Assembly (NCBI GenBank): GCA_022071965.1
Contig: JAJVIQ010000004.1
Span: 186,001 to 250,000, forward strand
Origin: Gammaproteobacteria bacterium
GTDB lineage: Bacteria > Pseudomonadota > Gammaproteobacteria > JAJPIJ01
DNA: 64,000 nucleotides
Direction: 5' to 3'
Positions within the stretch are counted from its first letter, which is position 1; every line of letters begins with the position of its first letter. The notes beneath the pieces are model-generated. The model was not told where the DNA came from, did not search any database, and worked only from the letters and a program-made list of their open reading frames with translations. This document shows positions 16,378 through 24,974 of this stretch, piece after piece. Both the position numbers and the translations under genes were made by a program.

Positions 16378-16713
16378 TCAGCGCGGCAGCACGCGCAGCG
16401 TGGACGGCTGCCTCGAGTAGAAGGTCGCCACGTCGAGGATGTCCTGCTCCGAGAGATTCTGCGCCTGGGGCGCCATGATGGCGTTCTTGCGCTGGCCGCT
16501 CTTGTACTGGTGCAGCGCGGCCTCGATGTAGGACTCCCACTGGCCGGCCAGTGTCGGAAATGCGCCGGTCGGGCTGTTGCCGTCGGCACCGTGGCAGGCC
16601 CCGCAGACTTCCTTGGCCTTCTTCTCGCCGGCCGTGTAGTCGCCGCCGGCCTGCACGGTCGTGGACGCCAGTGCCAGCAGGGCCGCGCCGGCGATCGTCA
16701 GGTTCTTGTTCAT
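16378..16713 (-). CDS. Periplasmic monohaem cytochrome c, class I
   Basis: A 111-aa protein with a signal peptide (MNKNLTIAGAALLALAS, cleavage after VQA at about 22). One CXXCH haem site, Cys37-Gly-Ala-Cys40-His41, is present, and Met80 in NAIMAPQ is the probable sixth ligand. The pattern GADGNSPTGAFPTLAGQ resembles one half of cytochrome c4 and cytochrome c553-type carriers. It probably shuttles electrons in the periplasm. It lies 23 bases downstream of a second cytochrome c gene and is presumably co-transcribed. Confidence 0.9.
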   Translation of the reverse strand: MNKNLTIAGAALLALASTTVQAGGDYTAGEKKAKEVCGACHGADGNSPTGAFPTLAGQWESYIEAALHQYKSGQRKNAIMAPQAQNLSEQDILDVATFYSRQPSTLRVLPR

Positions 16714-16736
16714 CGGAATTGTCTCCCGTGGCTCGT

Positions 16737-17084
16737 TTACTTCGCCGCCGCGGCGGCGGCGCCCGGCGCGACCGAGGCGAAGTAGGCCGCGATGTCGGCC
16801 ATGTCCTCGTCGCTGAGATTGATGGCGTTGGCGTGCATCGTCTGGTGCGCGCGCTCGCCGCTCTTGTAGGCCTTGAGCGCCGCGACGATGTACTCGGCGT
16901 GCTGGCCGGCCACCTTCGGCACGTTGTACGTCGGGTAGACGTTCTGGTAGGACGCCACGGCATGACAACCCGTGCAGGTCTCCGCCTTGACCTTGCCCTT
17001 CGCCGCGTCCGCCGCGAGGGCGGGAAGGGCGAGCAGGCACCCCAAGCTCAGGCCTGCGATCGCAAGCCGTTTTTTTATGGTCAT
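16737..17084 (-). CDS. Periplasmic monohaem cytochrome c, class I
   Basis: A 115-aa protein with a signal peptide ending LPALA (cleavage near residue 24). The haem motif is Cys37-Thr-Gly-Cys40-His41; the Met in HQTMHANA is the probable axial ligand. It is about 40% similar by eye to the cytochrome encoded 23 bases downstream, so the pair looks like a duplicated electron carrier, comparable to the two halves of cytochrome c4. GGAGGAG lies 7 bases before the ATG. The tail ends in a run of alanines. Confidence 0.9.
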   Translation of the reverse strand: MTIKKRLAIAGLSLGCLLALPALAADAAKGKVKAETCTGCHAVASYQNVYPTYNVPKVAGQHAEYIVAALKAYKSGERAHQTMHANAINLSDEDMADIAAYFASVAPGAAAAAAK

Positions 17085-17305
17085 TCGATATCTCCTCCGT
17101 GCCGGTGCCTTGCGCACGGCACCGAATCGCTGTTGTATTCACCCCGGCCCCGGACAGGGCATCCGCCGGTCTGTGCGAGAAGTGACATATCGACGAACAT
17201 CGTGCGACGGCACGTGGTTCCCCCCCGGACGGTCGCAAATGCTACCACGATTTCGGCGAAACGAAACGCGCGCCTCCCGTACTTGAACAGACTTCCATCA
17301 AATTC

Positions 17306-17334
17306 TTGCATACATATGGCAACACATTGATAAT
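17306..17334 (+). promoter_or_regulatory. Sigma-70-type promoter of the PagL-like gene
   Basis: TTGCAT at 17306-17311 and GATAAT at 17329-17334 are separated by exactly 17 bases in a locally AT-rich tract. They match the sigma-70 consensus at four and five of six positions. Transcription would begin near 17341, about 30 bases before the GTG start. Confidence 0.6.
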
Positions 17335-17372
17335 ATGGTTGTAACCCGCATCAAAAACAGGGGAGGAAAAGC

Positions 17373-17924
17373 GTGCAGCATTTTCGGCGTTGGGGCCGTA
17401 TGTGCGCCGCCGTTGCCATGTTGAAGTTCGCCGTCGCCGCGCATGCGGTGGATGGGGCGGCGATGGAGCTTGGCGCCGGCGATGAGGATTCCCTGCGCGG
17501 CGGCCTGGCCGTGCAATGGGACTGGCCGCGGGAGCTCCTCGGTCTGGGGAGCTGGTTTCTCGGGGGCTACTGGGAGGTGAGCGCGAGCTTCTGGGACGGC
17601 GACGAGGGGCGGTCGGGCAACGGCACGCTGGCCGAGATCGGCGTGGCCCCGGTCTTCCGGATCCAGCCGCGTGCGCCCATCGGCGCCATCACTCCCTACC
17701 TGGAAGGCGGCATCGGGCTGCACCTGTTCAGCGAGACCGAGTTCGGCGATCGCGACTTCGACATCCCCTTCAGCTTCGGAGATCACCTCGGCGCCGGATT
17801 GAGATTCGGGCCCCGGGGCGAGGTCGACGTCGGCTACCGTTTCCAGCACCTGTCGAACGCCTCGATCGGCGACTCCAACCCGGGCATCAACTTCCACCTG
17901 CTGCGCCTCGGTTATCACTTCTAG
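17373..17924 (+). CDS. PagL-like outer-membrane lipid A 3-O-deacylase
   Basis: A 183-aa protein with a signal peptide (to about residue 25, AHA) followed by an eight-strand beta-barrel pattern ending in YHF, as expected for outer-membrane insertion. The C-terminal YRFQHLSNASI...NPGIN segment is the signature of the PagL/acyloxyacyl hydrolase family: His and Ser of HLS are the expected catalytic residues. The acidic residue that follows in the well-studied enzyme (NDGIE) is Asn here, so activity is less certain. The start is GTG with GGGGAGG upstream. The 3' end including the stop codon is duplicated in tandem. Confidence 0.78.
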   Translation: MQHFRRWGRMCAAVAMLKFAVAAHAVDGAAMELGAGDEDSLRGGLAVQWDWPRELLGLGSWFLGGYWEVSASFWDGDEGRSGNGTLAEIGVAPVFRIQPRAPIGAITPYLEGGIGLHLFSETEFGDRDFDIPFSFGDHLGAGLRFGPRGEVDVGYRFQHLSNASIGDSNPGINFHLLRLGYHF

Positions 17925-17944
17925 GCTCGGTTATCACTTCTAGG
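17907..17944. repeat. 19-bp tandem duplication across a stop codon
   Basis: The 19 bases CTCGGTTATCACTTCTAGG at 17907-17925 are repeated exactly at 17926-17944. The unit contains the last codons (GYHF) and TAG stop of the PagL-like gene. Because the first stop is kept, the protein is not changed. Confidence 0.9.
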
Positions 17945-18060
17945 CGATGATCGGCTATCGCGCCGGGGCCCTGCCCGGATGATCGCCGTCAAGCGGCAAC
18001 TCCGGGTTGCGTGTAGGATTTCCGCAATGTTCCCATGAGCCTGCACGCGCGCGACGACTC

Positions 18061-18606
18061 ATGACATCCTTTGGTGCCGCCAAGACAGTCATAGCCCAGG
18101 CCATCGAGAACGCTGAAGGGCCGTTGCCGCCGCCGTTTCTGGTTGAATTCCTGCTCGGTCCGTGGCGCTGCTTCCTCGCGGCCATACACCACGACGAGGG
18201 TCCCGGCAGCCGGGATTGGGAGCTCGCGCGGCATGCGACCGAGCTGCTCCTCTGGAGCATCGCGCCGAAGAGCACGGAGGCGGAGAAGGCGGCCCTGGGC
18301 AACGCGCTGAAGGCGCTGGTGGAGGCGGTGCGCCGCTCCATGGAGGTCGCCGCGTGGGACCGTGCGGCGCAGACCATGTTCCTGCGCCAGCTGCGGGAGT
18401 GGCACCTGCAGCTCATCAAGCGGGAGACCCCGGCGCCGCCGGCGGATGCGAAACTGTCGCCGCTCGGGGAGGTCTCGCCGACGCCGGCCGGCCCGCATGC
18501 GCCGGTCGATCTTGCCGATACCGTGCACCTGGACGTCACCGATCCGCACTATCGCGCCTACCTGGACATGCTGAACCACGCGATCATGGAGAAGATCGAG
18601 CTCTGA
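18061..18606 (+). CDS. DUF1631-like protein
   Basis: A 181-aa soluble, mostly helical protein. The stretch LPPPFLVEFLLGPWRCFLAAIH closely resembles the start of the conserved part of DUF1631 proteins, where LPxxVxxFLLGPW is typical, but those proteins are usually over 600 residues, so this is a short relative or a lone domain. The C-terminus (YLDMLNHAIMEKIEL) is acidic. Function is unknown. The ATG at 18061 lacks an obvious ribosome binding site; a TTG 18 codons earlier is an alternative. A hairpin follows the stop codon. Confidence 0.7.
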   Translation: MTSFGAAKTVIAQAIENAEGPLPPPFLVEFLLGPWRCFLAAIHHDEGPGSRDWELARHATELLLWSIAPKSTEAEKAALGNALKALVEAVRRSMEVAAWDRAAQTMFLRQLREWHLQLIKRETPAPPADAKLSPLGEVSPTPAGPHAPVDLADTVHLDVTDPHYRAYLDMLNHAIMEKIEL

Positions 18607-18611
18607 TCCGC

Positions 18612-18636
18612 CGCGGCGCCTGAGGGCTGCGCCGCG
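18612..18636 (+). terminator. Terminator-like hairpin after the DUF1631-like gene
   Basis: Eight-base arms CGCGGCGC (18612-18619) and GCGCCGCG (18629-18636) pair around a 9-base loop, starting 6 bases after the stop codon and before the convergent glgB end. There is no T-run. Confidence 0.4.
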
Positions 18637-18696
18637 TGTGGCACGATGTTTCGTGCGGTTGGCCACCAATCTGCGAGTCCGAAGGTCGAAGGCAGT

Positions 18697-20613
18697 CTAT
18701 GCCGCGGCCTCGCTTCCCGCCGGGCAGAGTATCACCGCGGCGAGTGGCGGCATGACCAGCCTGAGCGAGCAGGGCATGCCCATGGCCGGGATGTCCTCCG
18801 TGCGCAGCCAGCCGAGATTGCCGAGGTTGCCGCCGCCGTACATGGCGGAATCCGAATTCAGCGCCTCGCGGTAGACGCCGCCGGCCGGCACGCCGACGCG
18901 ATACTCCATGCGCGGCACGGGCGTGGCATTCATGGCGACGATGGCGTGCGTCGACTCGTCCCGCCGCATGTAGATCAGGCAGGAATGCAGCGCGTCGTTG
19001 CAGTCCAGCCACTGGAATCCGCGCTGTTCGAAGTCGTAGCGGTGCAGGGCGGGCAGTTCACGGTACAGGCGGTTGAGATCCGTCACCAGCCGCAGGATGC
19101 CTGCATGAGCCGGCCGCTGCAGAAGTTGCCAGGGCAGCCCGGTGCGGAAATCCCACTCGCTGTCCTGGCCGAACTCGCAGCCCATGAACATCAGCTTCTT
19201 GCCCGGATGCGTGTATTGGTATGCGAGCAGCAGGCGCAGGTTGGCGAAGCGCTGCCAGGGGTCGCCGGGCATGCGCGCGAGCAGAGATCCCTTCATATGC
19301 ACCACCTCGTCGTGCGAGAAGGGCAGGACGAAGTTCTCGCTGTAGGCGTACAACTGGCCGAAGGTCAGCCTGTCGTGGTGGTAGCGGCGGTGCACGGGAT
19401 CGAGCCTGAAGTAGTCGAGCGTGTCGTGCATCCATCCCATGTTCCACTTCATGCTGAATCCCAGCCCGCCGCCGTCGGCCGGCCGCGACACCAGCGGCCA
19501 CGCCGTGGATTCCTCGGCGATGACCAGGGCGCCGGGAAACCGATCGTGCACGACGGCGTTCAGCTCGCGCAGGAAGGCGATCGCCTCGAGGTTCTCGCGG
19601 CCGCCCTCGAAGTTGGGAAGCCATTCGCCCGCCGGGCGCGAGTAGTCGCGATAGAGCATGGAGGCCACGGCATCCACGCGCAGGCCGTCGACATGAAACT
19701 CCTCCAGCCAGTACAGGGCGCTCGCGAGCAGGAAGTTGCGCACCTCAGGCCGTCCGTAGTCGAAGACGAAGGTGCCCCAGTCGCGATGCTCACCGATCCT
19801 CGGATCGGCGTACTCGTACAGCGGCTGGCCGTCGAAGCCGGCGAGGGCGTGGTCGTCGCGCGGGAAGTGCCCGGGCGCCCAGTCGAGGATGACGCCGATG
19901 CCGTGATCGTGGCAGTGATCGACCAGCCAGCGAAGATCATCCGGCGTGCCGTAGCGGCTCGTCGGCGCGTAGTAGCCGGTGCTCTGGTAGCCCCAGGAGT
20001 CGTCGAGCGGATGCTCGGTGAGCGGCAGCAATTCGATGTGGGTGTAGCCCGCGGCAGCCACGTGCGCCACGAGGGCGCGCGCCAGTTCGCGGTAATTCAT
20101 GAAGCTGCCGTCTTCGCGCCGCCGCCACGATCCGGCGTGAACCTCGTAGACGGACAGCGGCGCGTGCAGCCAGTCCCGCTCGCGGCGCCGCGCCATCCAC
20201 TCCCCGTCCTTCCAGCTATGCGCCGATGCGCCTGCGATCACGGCTGCCGTCGCCGGGCGCTGCTCGAAGCATCGGCCGTATGGATCGGTCTTCAGGAACG
20301 GTGCCGGCGCGGCGGGATGCCGCAGCTCGAACTTGTAGCGGCAGTCGTCGGCGAGCCCGGGTACGAACCGCTCCCAGACGCCGCCCTCGCGGCGTGCCAT
20401 GGGATGCGATCGGCCATCCCAGTCGTTGAACTCACCCACCACGCTCACGGCCCGCGCATTGGGCGCCCAGGTGGCGAACAGCACGCCGTCGCTGCCGTCG
20501 ACATGCCGCCGGTTCGCGCCCAGGTACCGGTAGATGTGCCAGTGGTGCCCCTGGTGGAACAGGTGCAGGTCGTATTCGGGGATCAACCCGCCCGGCATCG
20601 CGCCGGCGGTCAT
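18697..20613 (-). CDS. glgB: 1,4-alpha-glucan branching enzyme
   Basis: A 638-aa GH13 enzyme that cuts alpha-1,4 glucan chains and re-attaches them by alpha-1,6 bonds during glycogen synthesis. A CBM48 domain (residues about 20-120, [23 protein letters not shown]) precedes the catalytic barrel. The expected active-site motifs are present: [25 protein letters not shown] (nucleophile Asp), [10 protein letters not shown] (acid Glu) and FSHDEVVH (stabilising Asp). The extra N-terminal N1 domain of the 728-residue E. coli enzyme is missing. Its ATG overlaps the stop of the APC permease gene (ATGA), so translation of the two is coupled. Confidence 0.96.
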   Translation of the reverse strand: MTAGAMPGGLIPEYDLHLFHQGHHWHIYRYLGANRRHVDGSDGVLFATWAPNARAVSVVGEFNDWDGRSHPMARREGGVWERFVPGLADDCRYKFELRHPAAPAPFLKTDPYGRCFEQRPATAAVIAGASAHSWKDGEWMARRRERDWLHAPLSVYEVHAGSWRRREDGSFMNYRELARALVAHVAAAGYTHIELLPLTEHPLDDSWGYQSTGYYAPTSRYGTPDDLRWLVDHCHDHGIGVILDWAPGHFPRDDHALAGFDGQPLYEYADPRIGEHRDWGTFVFDYGRPEVRNFLLASALYWLEEFHVDGLRVDAVASMLYRDYSRPAGEWLPNFEGGRENLEAIAFLRELNAVVHDRFPGALVIAEESTAWPLVSRPADGGGLGFSMKWNMGWMHDTLDYFRLDPVHRRYHHDRLTFGQLYAYSENFVLPFSHDEVVHMKGSLLARMPGDPWQRFANLRLLLAYQYTHPGKKLMFMGCEFGQDSEWDFRTGLPWQLLQRPAHAGILRLVTDLNRLYRELPALHRYDFEQRGFQWLDCNDALHSCLIYMRRDESTHAIVAMNATPVPRMEYRVGVPAGGVYREALNSDSAMYGGGNLGNLGWLRTEDIPAMGMPCSLRLVMPPLAAVILCPAGSEAAA

Positions 20614-21920
20614 TCGCGTTCCGCCTCCGCGACCGTGCCGGATGGCCGTGTCCGCAACAGGAGGAAGACGGCGAGGCTCGCGGCCATGATGACCGCGAGC
20701 CGCTGGTAGACGGCGATCGGGAACTGCGTGAGCAGCAGTACGCACAGGCCCACGCCGAGATGAGGCACGATGCGCGGCGCCGTGAACCGGCCGGGCGGCG
20801 CCGGCTGCCGGCGGCGCGTGAGGATCGCGCTCAGGTGCACGAACATGAAGACGAGCATCAGTATCGCCCCCGTCGTCTGCGCCAGCACCGTCACGCTGCC
20901 GCTCGCGACGAGCAGCAGCGAAAGGACCCCGGTCAGCACGACTGTCACCCACGGCGTGCGCCGGGTGTCGTGCAGGCGCGCGAGCGCGGCCGGCAGCAGG
21001 CGCTGGCGCGCCATTCCGTAGAGCAGGCGCGAGGCCATGATGCTGTTGGCGAGCGCGGTGTTGCTGATCGCCACGATCGCCACCGCCGCGAACAGCGGCC
21101 TCGGCACGGCGTGGCCCGCCCGCACGAGCACCTCCAGCAGGGGGCGATCGGAAGCGGCGGCCTCCGCCGGCGTCATCGTCCACAGCACGACCGCGACGAC
21201 CAGCAGATAGAGCGCGGTGCTGACGAGGATGGCGATGAGGAGCGCGCGCGGGATGTCCCGGGTGGGATCCCTGGCCTCCTCGGCGAGGTTGACCAGATCC
21301 TCGAAGCCGACGAAGGCATAGAAGGCGAGCGTGACGCCGGCCAGCAGCGCGGCGGTATCGAGATCCGGTTCCAGCGCGCGCGCCAGCTGCACGGGCTCGT
21401 GCGTGGTCAGGGCGTAGCGCATGCCGACGACGATGACCACCAGCAACCCGGTCAGTTCGATCGCCGTCAGCACGTTGTTGGTGCGCGCGGATTGCTTGAT
21501 GCCGTAGAAGTTGAGCGCCGTCAGCGCCGCGATCAGCAGCAGCGCGGCGAGCAGGCCAGGCAGCTGCACGAAGACCTCGAGGTAGCCGTGGAACGCCGAT
21601 GCCGCGGTGGCCGCGGAGGTGATGCCGCTGGTCAGGACCAGCATGCCCACGAGAAAGGGCACGAACGGGTGCCTGAAGGCGTTTGCCGTGTAGGCCGACG
21701 CGCCGGCGCTGTGGGGGATGCGCGCCGCGAGCTCCGCGTAGCTCAAACCGGTGATGAGCGCCAGCACGCCGGAGACGACGAAGGCGAGCGTGGTATCGGT
21801 GCCGGCGCTGCCGGCGACCTTGCCGACCAGCGCGTAGATGCCCGCGCCGAGGATGTCGCCGATACCGTAGGCGACCAGCACGCCGAAGCCGAGGTGCCGG
21901 GCCAGGGTATTGCCGTTCAT
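20610..21920 (-). CDS. APC-family amino acid permease
   Basis: A 436-aa inner-membrane protein with about twelve hydrophobic segments. The first segment carries the APC hallmark ([15 protein letters not shown], the unwound helix that binds the substrate amine and carboxyl groups). [15 protein letters not shown]-like sequence [12 protein letters not shown] in helix 6 is typical of the cationic or neutral amino acid transporter branch. The stop codon overlaps glgB by four bases. The coupling of a permease to a glycogen branching enzyme is unusual, and the substrate is not predictable. The gene diverges from glgC, sharing a 97-bp intergenic region. Confidence 0.88.
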   Translation of the reverse strand: MNGNTLARHLGFGVLVAYGIGDILGAGIYALVGKVAGSAGTDTTLAFVVSGVLALITGLSYAELAARIPHSAGASAYTANAFRHPFVPFLVGMLVLTSGITSAATAASAFHGYLEVFVQLPGLLAALLLIAALTALNFYGIKQSARTNNVLTAIELTGLLVVIVVGMRYALTTHEPVQLARALEPDLDTAALLAGVTLAFYAFVGFEDLVNLAEEARDPTRDIPRALLIAILVSTALYLLVVAVVLWTMTPAEAAASDRPLLEVLVRAGHAVPRPLFAAVAIVAISNTALANSIMASRLLYGMARQRLLPAALARLHDTRRTPWVTVVLTGVLSLLLVASGSVTVLAQTTGAILMLVFMFVHLSAILTRRRQPAPPGRFTAPRIVPHLGVGLCVLLLTQFPIAVYQRLAVIMAASLAVFLLLRTRPSGTVAEAERE

Positions 21921-22017
21921 CGGCCTGATCGCGCGGATGCGGGCATGCGTTGCGACTCCTCCGTCTGGCCCGGGATGTTAACATGCGCTACGCATCGACA
22001 TGTCTGGGAGTGGGGCC

Positions 22018-23286
22018 ATGCCGGAACGCACCGGCCAGCGCTTTGTCAGCCGACTGACCCGCGACACCGTCGCCCTCGTGCTCGCAGGGGGCCGCGGCGA
22101 TCGCCTCAAGGACCTCACGCGCTGGCGCGCCAAGCCGGCGGTGCCCTTCGGGGGCAAGTTCCGGATCATCGATTTCCCGCTCTCCAACTGCGTCAATTCC
22201 GGCATACGCCGCATCGCCGTGCTGACCCAGTACAAGGCCCACTCGCTCATCCGCCATCTCCAGCACGGCTGGGGATTCCTGAAGCACGAGCTCAACGAGT
22301 TCGTGGAGATCCTGCCGGCCTCGCAGCGCATCGACAACGAGTGGTATGCCGGCACCGCCGACGCGATCTACCAGAACCTCGACATCCTGCGGACGTTCAA
22401 GGCGGCGCACGTGCTCGTGCTCGCCGGCGATCACGTCTACAAGATGGACTACGGACCGATGCTCGCGTTTCACGTCGAGCACAAGGCGGACCTCACCGTG
22501 GGCTGCGTGGAGGTGCCGATTGCCGAGGCGCGCGATTTCGGCGTCATGGCCGTCGACGAGGGCTGGCGCGTCACGGAATTTCAGGAGAAGCCGGAGCGGC
22601 CCAGGGCGACGCCGGGGCGCGACGACGCCGCGCTGGCCTCGATGGGCATCTACGTGTTCAACACCGACTTCCTGTTCGAGCAGCTCATCCACGACGCCGA
22701 TATGGCGAAGTCCACTCACGACTTCGGCAGGGACCTCATCCCCGCGGTCATCGGTCGCTACGCGGTGCACGCGTATCCCTTCAAGCGTGGCCCGCACGGC
22801 GAGCCGGCGTACTGGCGTGACGTCGGCACCGTGGACGCGTACTGGCACGCCAACATCGAGATGGTGTCGGTGACGCCGGTGCTCAATCTCTATGACAGCG
22901 ACTGGCCGATCCTCACCTATCAGGAGCAGCTGCCGCCCGGGAAGTTCGTGTTCGACGACGAGAACCGGCGCGGCATGGCGGTGGACTCCATGATCTCCGG
23001 CGGCTGCATCATCTCCGGCGCGCTGGTGCGCCGATCGCTGCTGTTCTCCAGCGTGCACGTGGAGTCCTACTCGGAGCTGCAGGACTGCGTGGTGCTGCCG
23101 ACGGTGACGATCGGCCCCCACTGCCGGTTGAACCGCTGCGTCGTGGACAAGGGCTGCGTGATCCCGCCGAACACGGTGATCGGTCACGATCCCGCCGACG
23201 ACGCCGGGCGTTTCCACGTCTCCCCGTCCGGGGTCGTGCTGGTCGCGCCCGAGATGCTCGGGCAGAACCTGCACCACGTACGATGA
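22018..23286 (+). CDS. glgC: Glucose-1-phosphate adenylyltransferase (ADP-glucose pyrophosphorylase)
   Basis: A 422-aa enzyme making ADP-glucose, the donor for GlgA. The N-terminal nucleotidyltransferase domain shows [31 protein letters not shown] (regulatory and substrate loop), [25 protein letters not shown] and FQEKP; the C-terminal left-handed beta helix starts near residue 300 ([18 protein letters not shown]). The ATG at 22018 is preferred over one at 22000 because GGGAG lies at a suitable distance. It is first in a plus-strand operon with the GH57 and malQ genes. Confidence 0.96.
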   Translation: MPERTGQRFVSRLTRDTVALVLAGGRGDRLKDLTRWRAKPAVPFGGKFRIIDFPLSNCVNSGIRRIAVLTQYKAHSLIRHLQHGWGFLKHELNEFVEILPASQRIDNEWYAGTADAIYQNLDILRTFKAAHVLVLAGDHVYKMDYGPMLAFHVEHKADLTVGCVEVPIAEARDFGVMAVDEGWRVTEFQEKPERPRATPGRDDAALASMGIYVFNTDFLFEQLIHDADMAKSTHDFGRDLIPAVIGRYAVHAYPFKRGPHGEPAYWRDVGTVDAYWHANIEMVSVTPVLNLYDSDWPILTYQEQLPPGKFVFDDENRRGMAVDSMISGGCIISGALVRRSLLFSSVHVESYSELQDCVVLPTVTIGPHCRLNRCVVDKGCVIPPNTVIGHDPADDAGRFHVSPSGVVLVAPEMLGQNLHHVR

Positions 23287-23294
23287 GATAACGC

Positions 23295-24971
23295 ATGTCC
23301 GCGCCGCGTCTGCGAGTCGTGCTGTGCTGGCACATGCACCAGCCCTGGTATTGGGATCCGTTCACGGAGCGCTACGAACTGCCGTGGACCTACCTGCACG
23401 CCATCAAGGACTACGTGGACATGGCGGCTCACCTGGAGGCCGTCCCGGCGGCGCGCGCGGTGTTCAATTTCACCCCGACGCTGCTGGAGCAGCTCAACGA
23501 CTACGAGAGCCGGATCGGCGCGGCGCTCGCGCATGGCACGGACATCCGCGACCCCCTGCTCGACTGCCTGCGCGCGCAACGCCTGCCGGAGGAGGTGGAG
23601 GCACGCCTGTCGCTCATCCGCGCCTGCCTGCGCGCCAACGAACAGAACCTGATCCTGCGTTTCCCGACCTTTGCGCGTCTCGCGGAGCTCGCCCGCCGCT
23701 GCCTCGGCGCGCCGGTGCTGTGCACGTATCTCAACGAGCAGTTCATGGCCGATCTCCTCGTCTGGTATCACCTGGCGTGGATGGGCGAGACCGTGCGCTC
23801 GGACGTGCGCCTGCGGCGGCTGATCGAGCGCGACAGCGGCTACACCCATGCCGACCGCATGGAGCTGCTGACGGTGATCGGAGAGCTGATCGCCGGGATC
23901 ATCCCGCGATACCGGCGCCTGGTGGCGAGCGGCCAGGCGGAGCTGTCGGTGACGCCCTATGCCCATCCCATAGCCCCGCTGCTCATCGATCTCACCTCGG
24001 CGCGCGACGCACTGCCGGAGATCCAGCTCCCGGCGTCGGCGGCCTATCCGGGCGGCGTGGAGCGGGCACGCTGGCACATCGACAAGGCGCTGCTGGTGTT
24101 CGAGCACGTGTTCGGCTACCGGCCGCAGGGTTGCTGGCCGGCGGAGGGCGGCGTCAGTGCGCCGCTGCTGGCGATCCTCGAGGAGTTCGGGTTCAAATGG
24201 GCGGCGACCGGCCAGGGCGTGATGGGACACTCGGTCGCGCGCGCCGGGGGCGAGAGCCTGCAGCAGTGCGCCTATCGTGTGCCGGGCTCCTCGGTGGCGT
24301 GCTTTCACCGTGACGACGGTCTTTCCGATCGCATCGGCTTCACCTATGCAAAGTGGCATGCCGACGACGCCGTCAATGATCTCGTCGCCCACCTGCACAA
24401 CATCAGGCGCAACCTGCACGACCCGTCGACATCGGTGCTGCCCATCGTCCTGGACGGCGAGAACGCCTGGGACACCTATCCGCAGAACGCCACCTATTTC
24501 CTGAGTGCGCTATACCGGCGCCTCGGCGCGGACCCGGAGCTCGAGCTGTCCACGTTTTCCGACGTCCTGCGTTTCGGAGTCTCGGTGCAGCCGTTGCCGT
24601 CGCTCGTTGCCGGAAGCTGGATCTACGGGACGTTTTCGACCTGGATCGGCGAGGCCGACAAGAACCGCGCGTGGGACTGGCTGGTGCAGGCCAAGCAGGC
24701 CGTCGACGAGGTGTTCGCGGTGGGCGCGCTCGCCACGGACGTGCGTCGCGAGGTGGAGCAGCAACTGGCCATCTGCGAGGGATCCGACTGGTTCTGGTGG
24801 TTCGGCCCGCTGCATGCCCGCGAGACGGTGCTGGAGTTCGACCGGCTGTTCCGGCACCAGCTGCTGAGGTTGTACCAGCTGATCGGCGTGCGTGCGCCCG
24901 ACTACCTGCACCAGCCGCTCGCCACGGGCGACAGCGCCGCGGGCGCCGCCGTGATGCTGCCCGCCAACTAG
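23295..24971 (+). CDS. GH57 family glucanohydrolase or glucanotransferase
   Basis: A 558-aa glycoside hydrolase of family 57. The family motifs are visible in order: WHMHQPWYW at residues 12-20, the nucleophile Glu284 in GCWPAEGG and the acid Asp340 in FHRDDGLSDRIGF. The enzyme acts on alpha-1,4 glucans with retention; GH57 members include alpha-amylase, 4-alpha-glucanotransferase, amylopullulanase and branching enzyme, and the sequence alone does not choose. There is no signal peptide, so it works on cytoplasmic glycogen. It begins 8 bases after glgC and ends 3 bases before malQ, a tight operon. Confidence 0.92.
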   Translation: MSAPRLRVVLCWHMHQPWYWDPFTERYELPWTYLHAIKDYVDMAAHLEAVPAARAVFNFTPTLLEQLNDYESRIGAALAHGTDIRDPLLDCLRAQRLPEEVEARLSLIRACLRANEQNLILRFPTFARLAELARRCLGAPVLCTYLNEQFMADLLVWYHLAWMGETVRSDVRLRRLIERDSGYTHADRMELLTVIGELIAGIIPRYRRLVASGQAELSVTPYAHPIAPLLIDLTSARDALPEIQLPASAAYPGGVERARWHIDKALLVFEHVFGYRPQGCWPAEGGVSAPLLAILEEFGFKWAATGQGVMGHSVARAGGESLQQCAYRVPGSSVACFHRDDGLSDRIGFTYAKWHADDAVNDLVAHLHNIRRNLHDPSTSVLPIVLDGENAWDTYPQNATYFLSALYRRLGADPELELSTFSDVLRFGVSVQPLPSLVAGSWIYGTFSTWIGEADKNRAWDWLVQAKQAVDEVFAVGALATDVRREVEQQLAICEGSDWFWWFGPLHARETVLEFDRLFRHQLLRLYQLIGVRAPDYLHQPLATGDSAAGAAVMLPAN

Positions 24972-24974
24972 ACA

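Noticed and set aside
18630-18660. TGGCACG sequence resembling a sigma54 -24 element
   Set aside because: The -12 part reads TTCG instead of TTGC at the required distance, and it lies between convergent genes.
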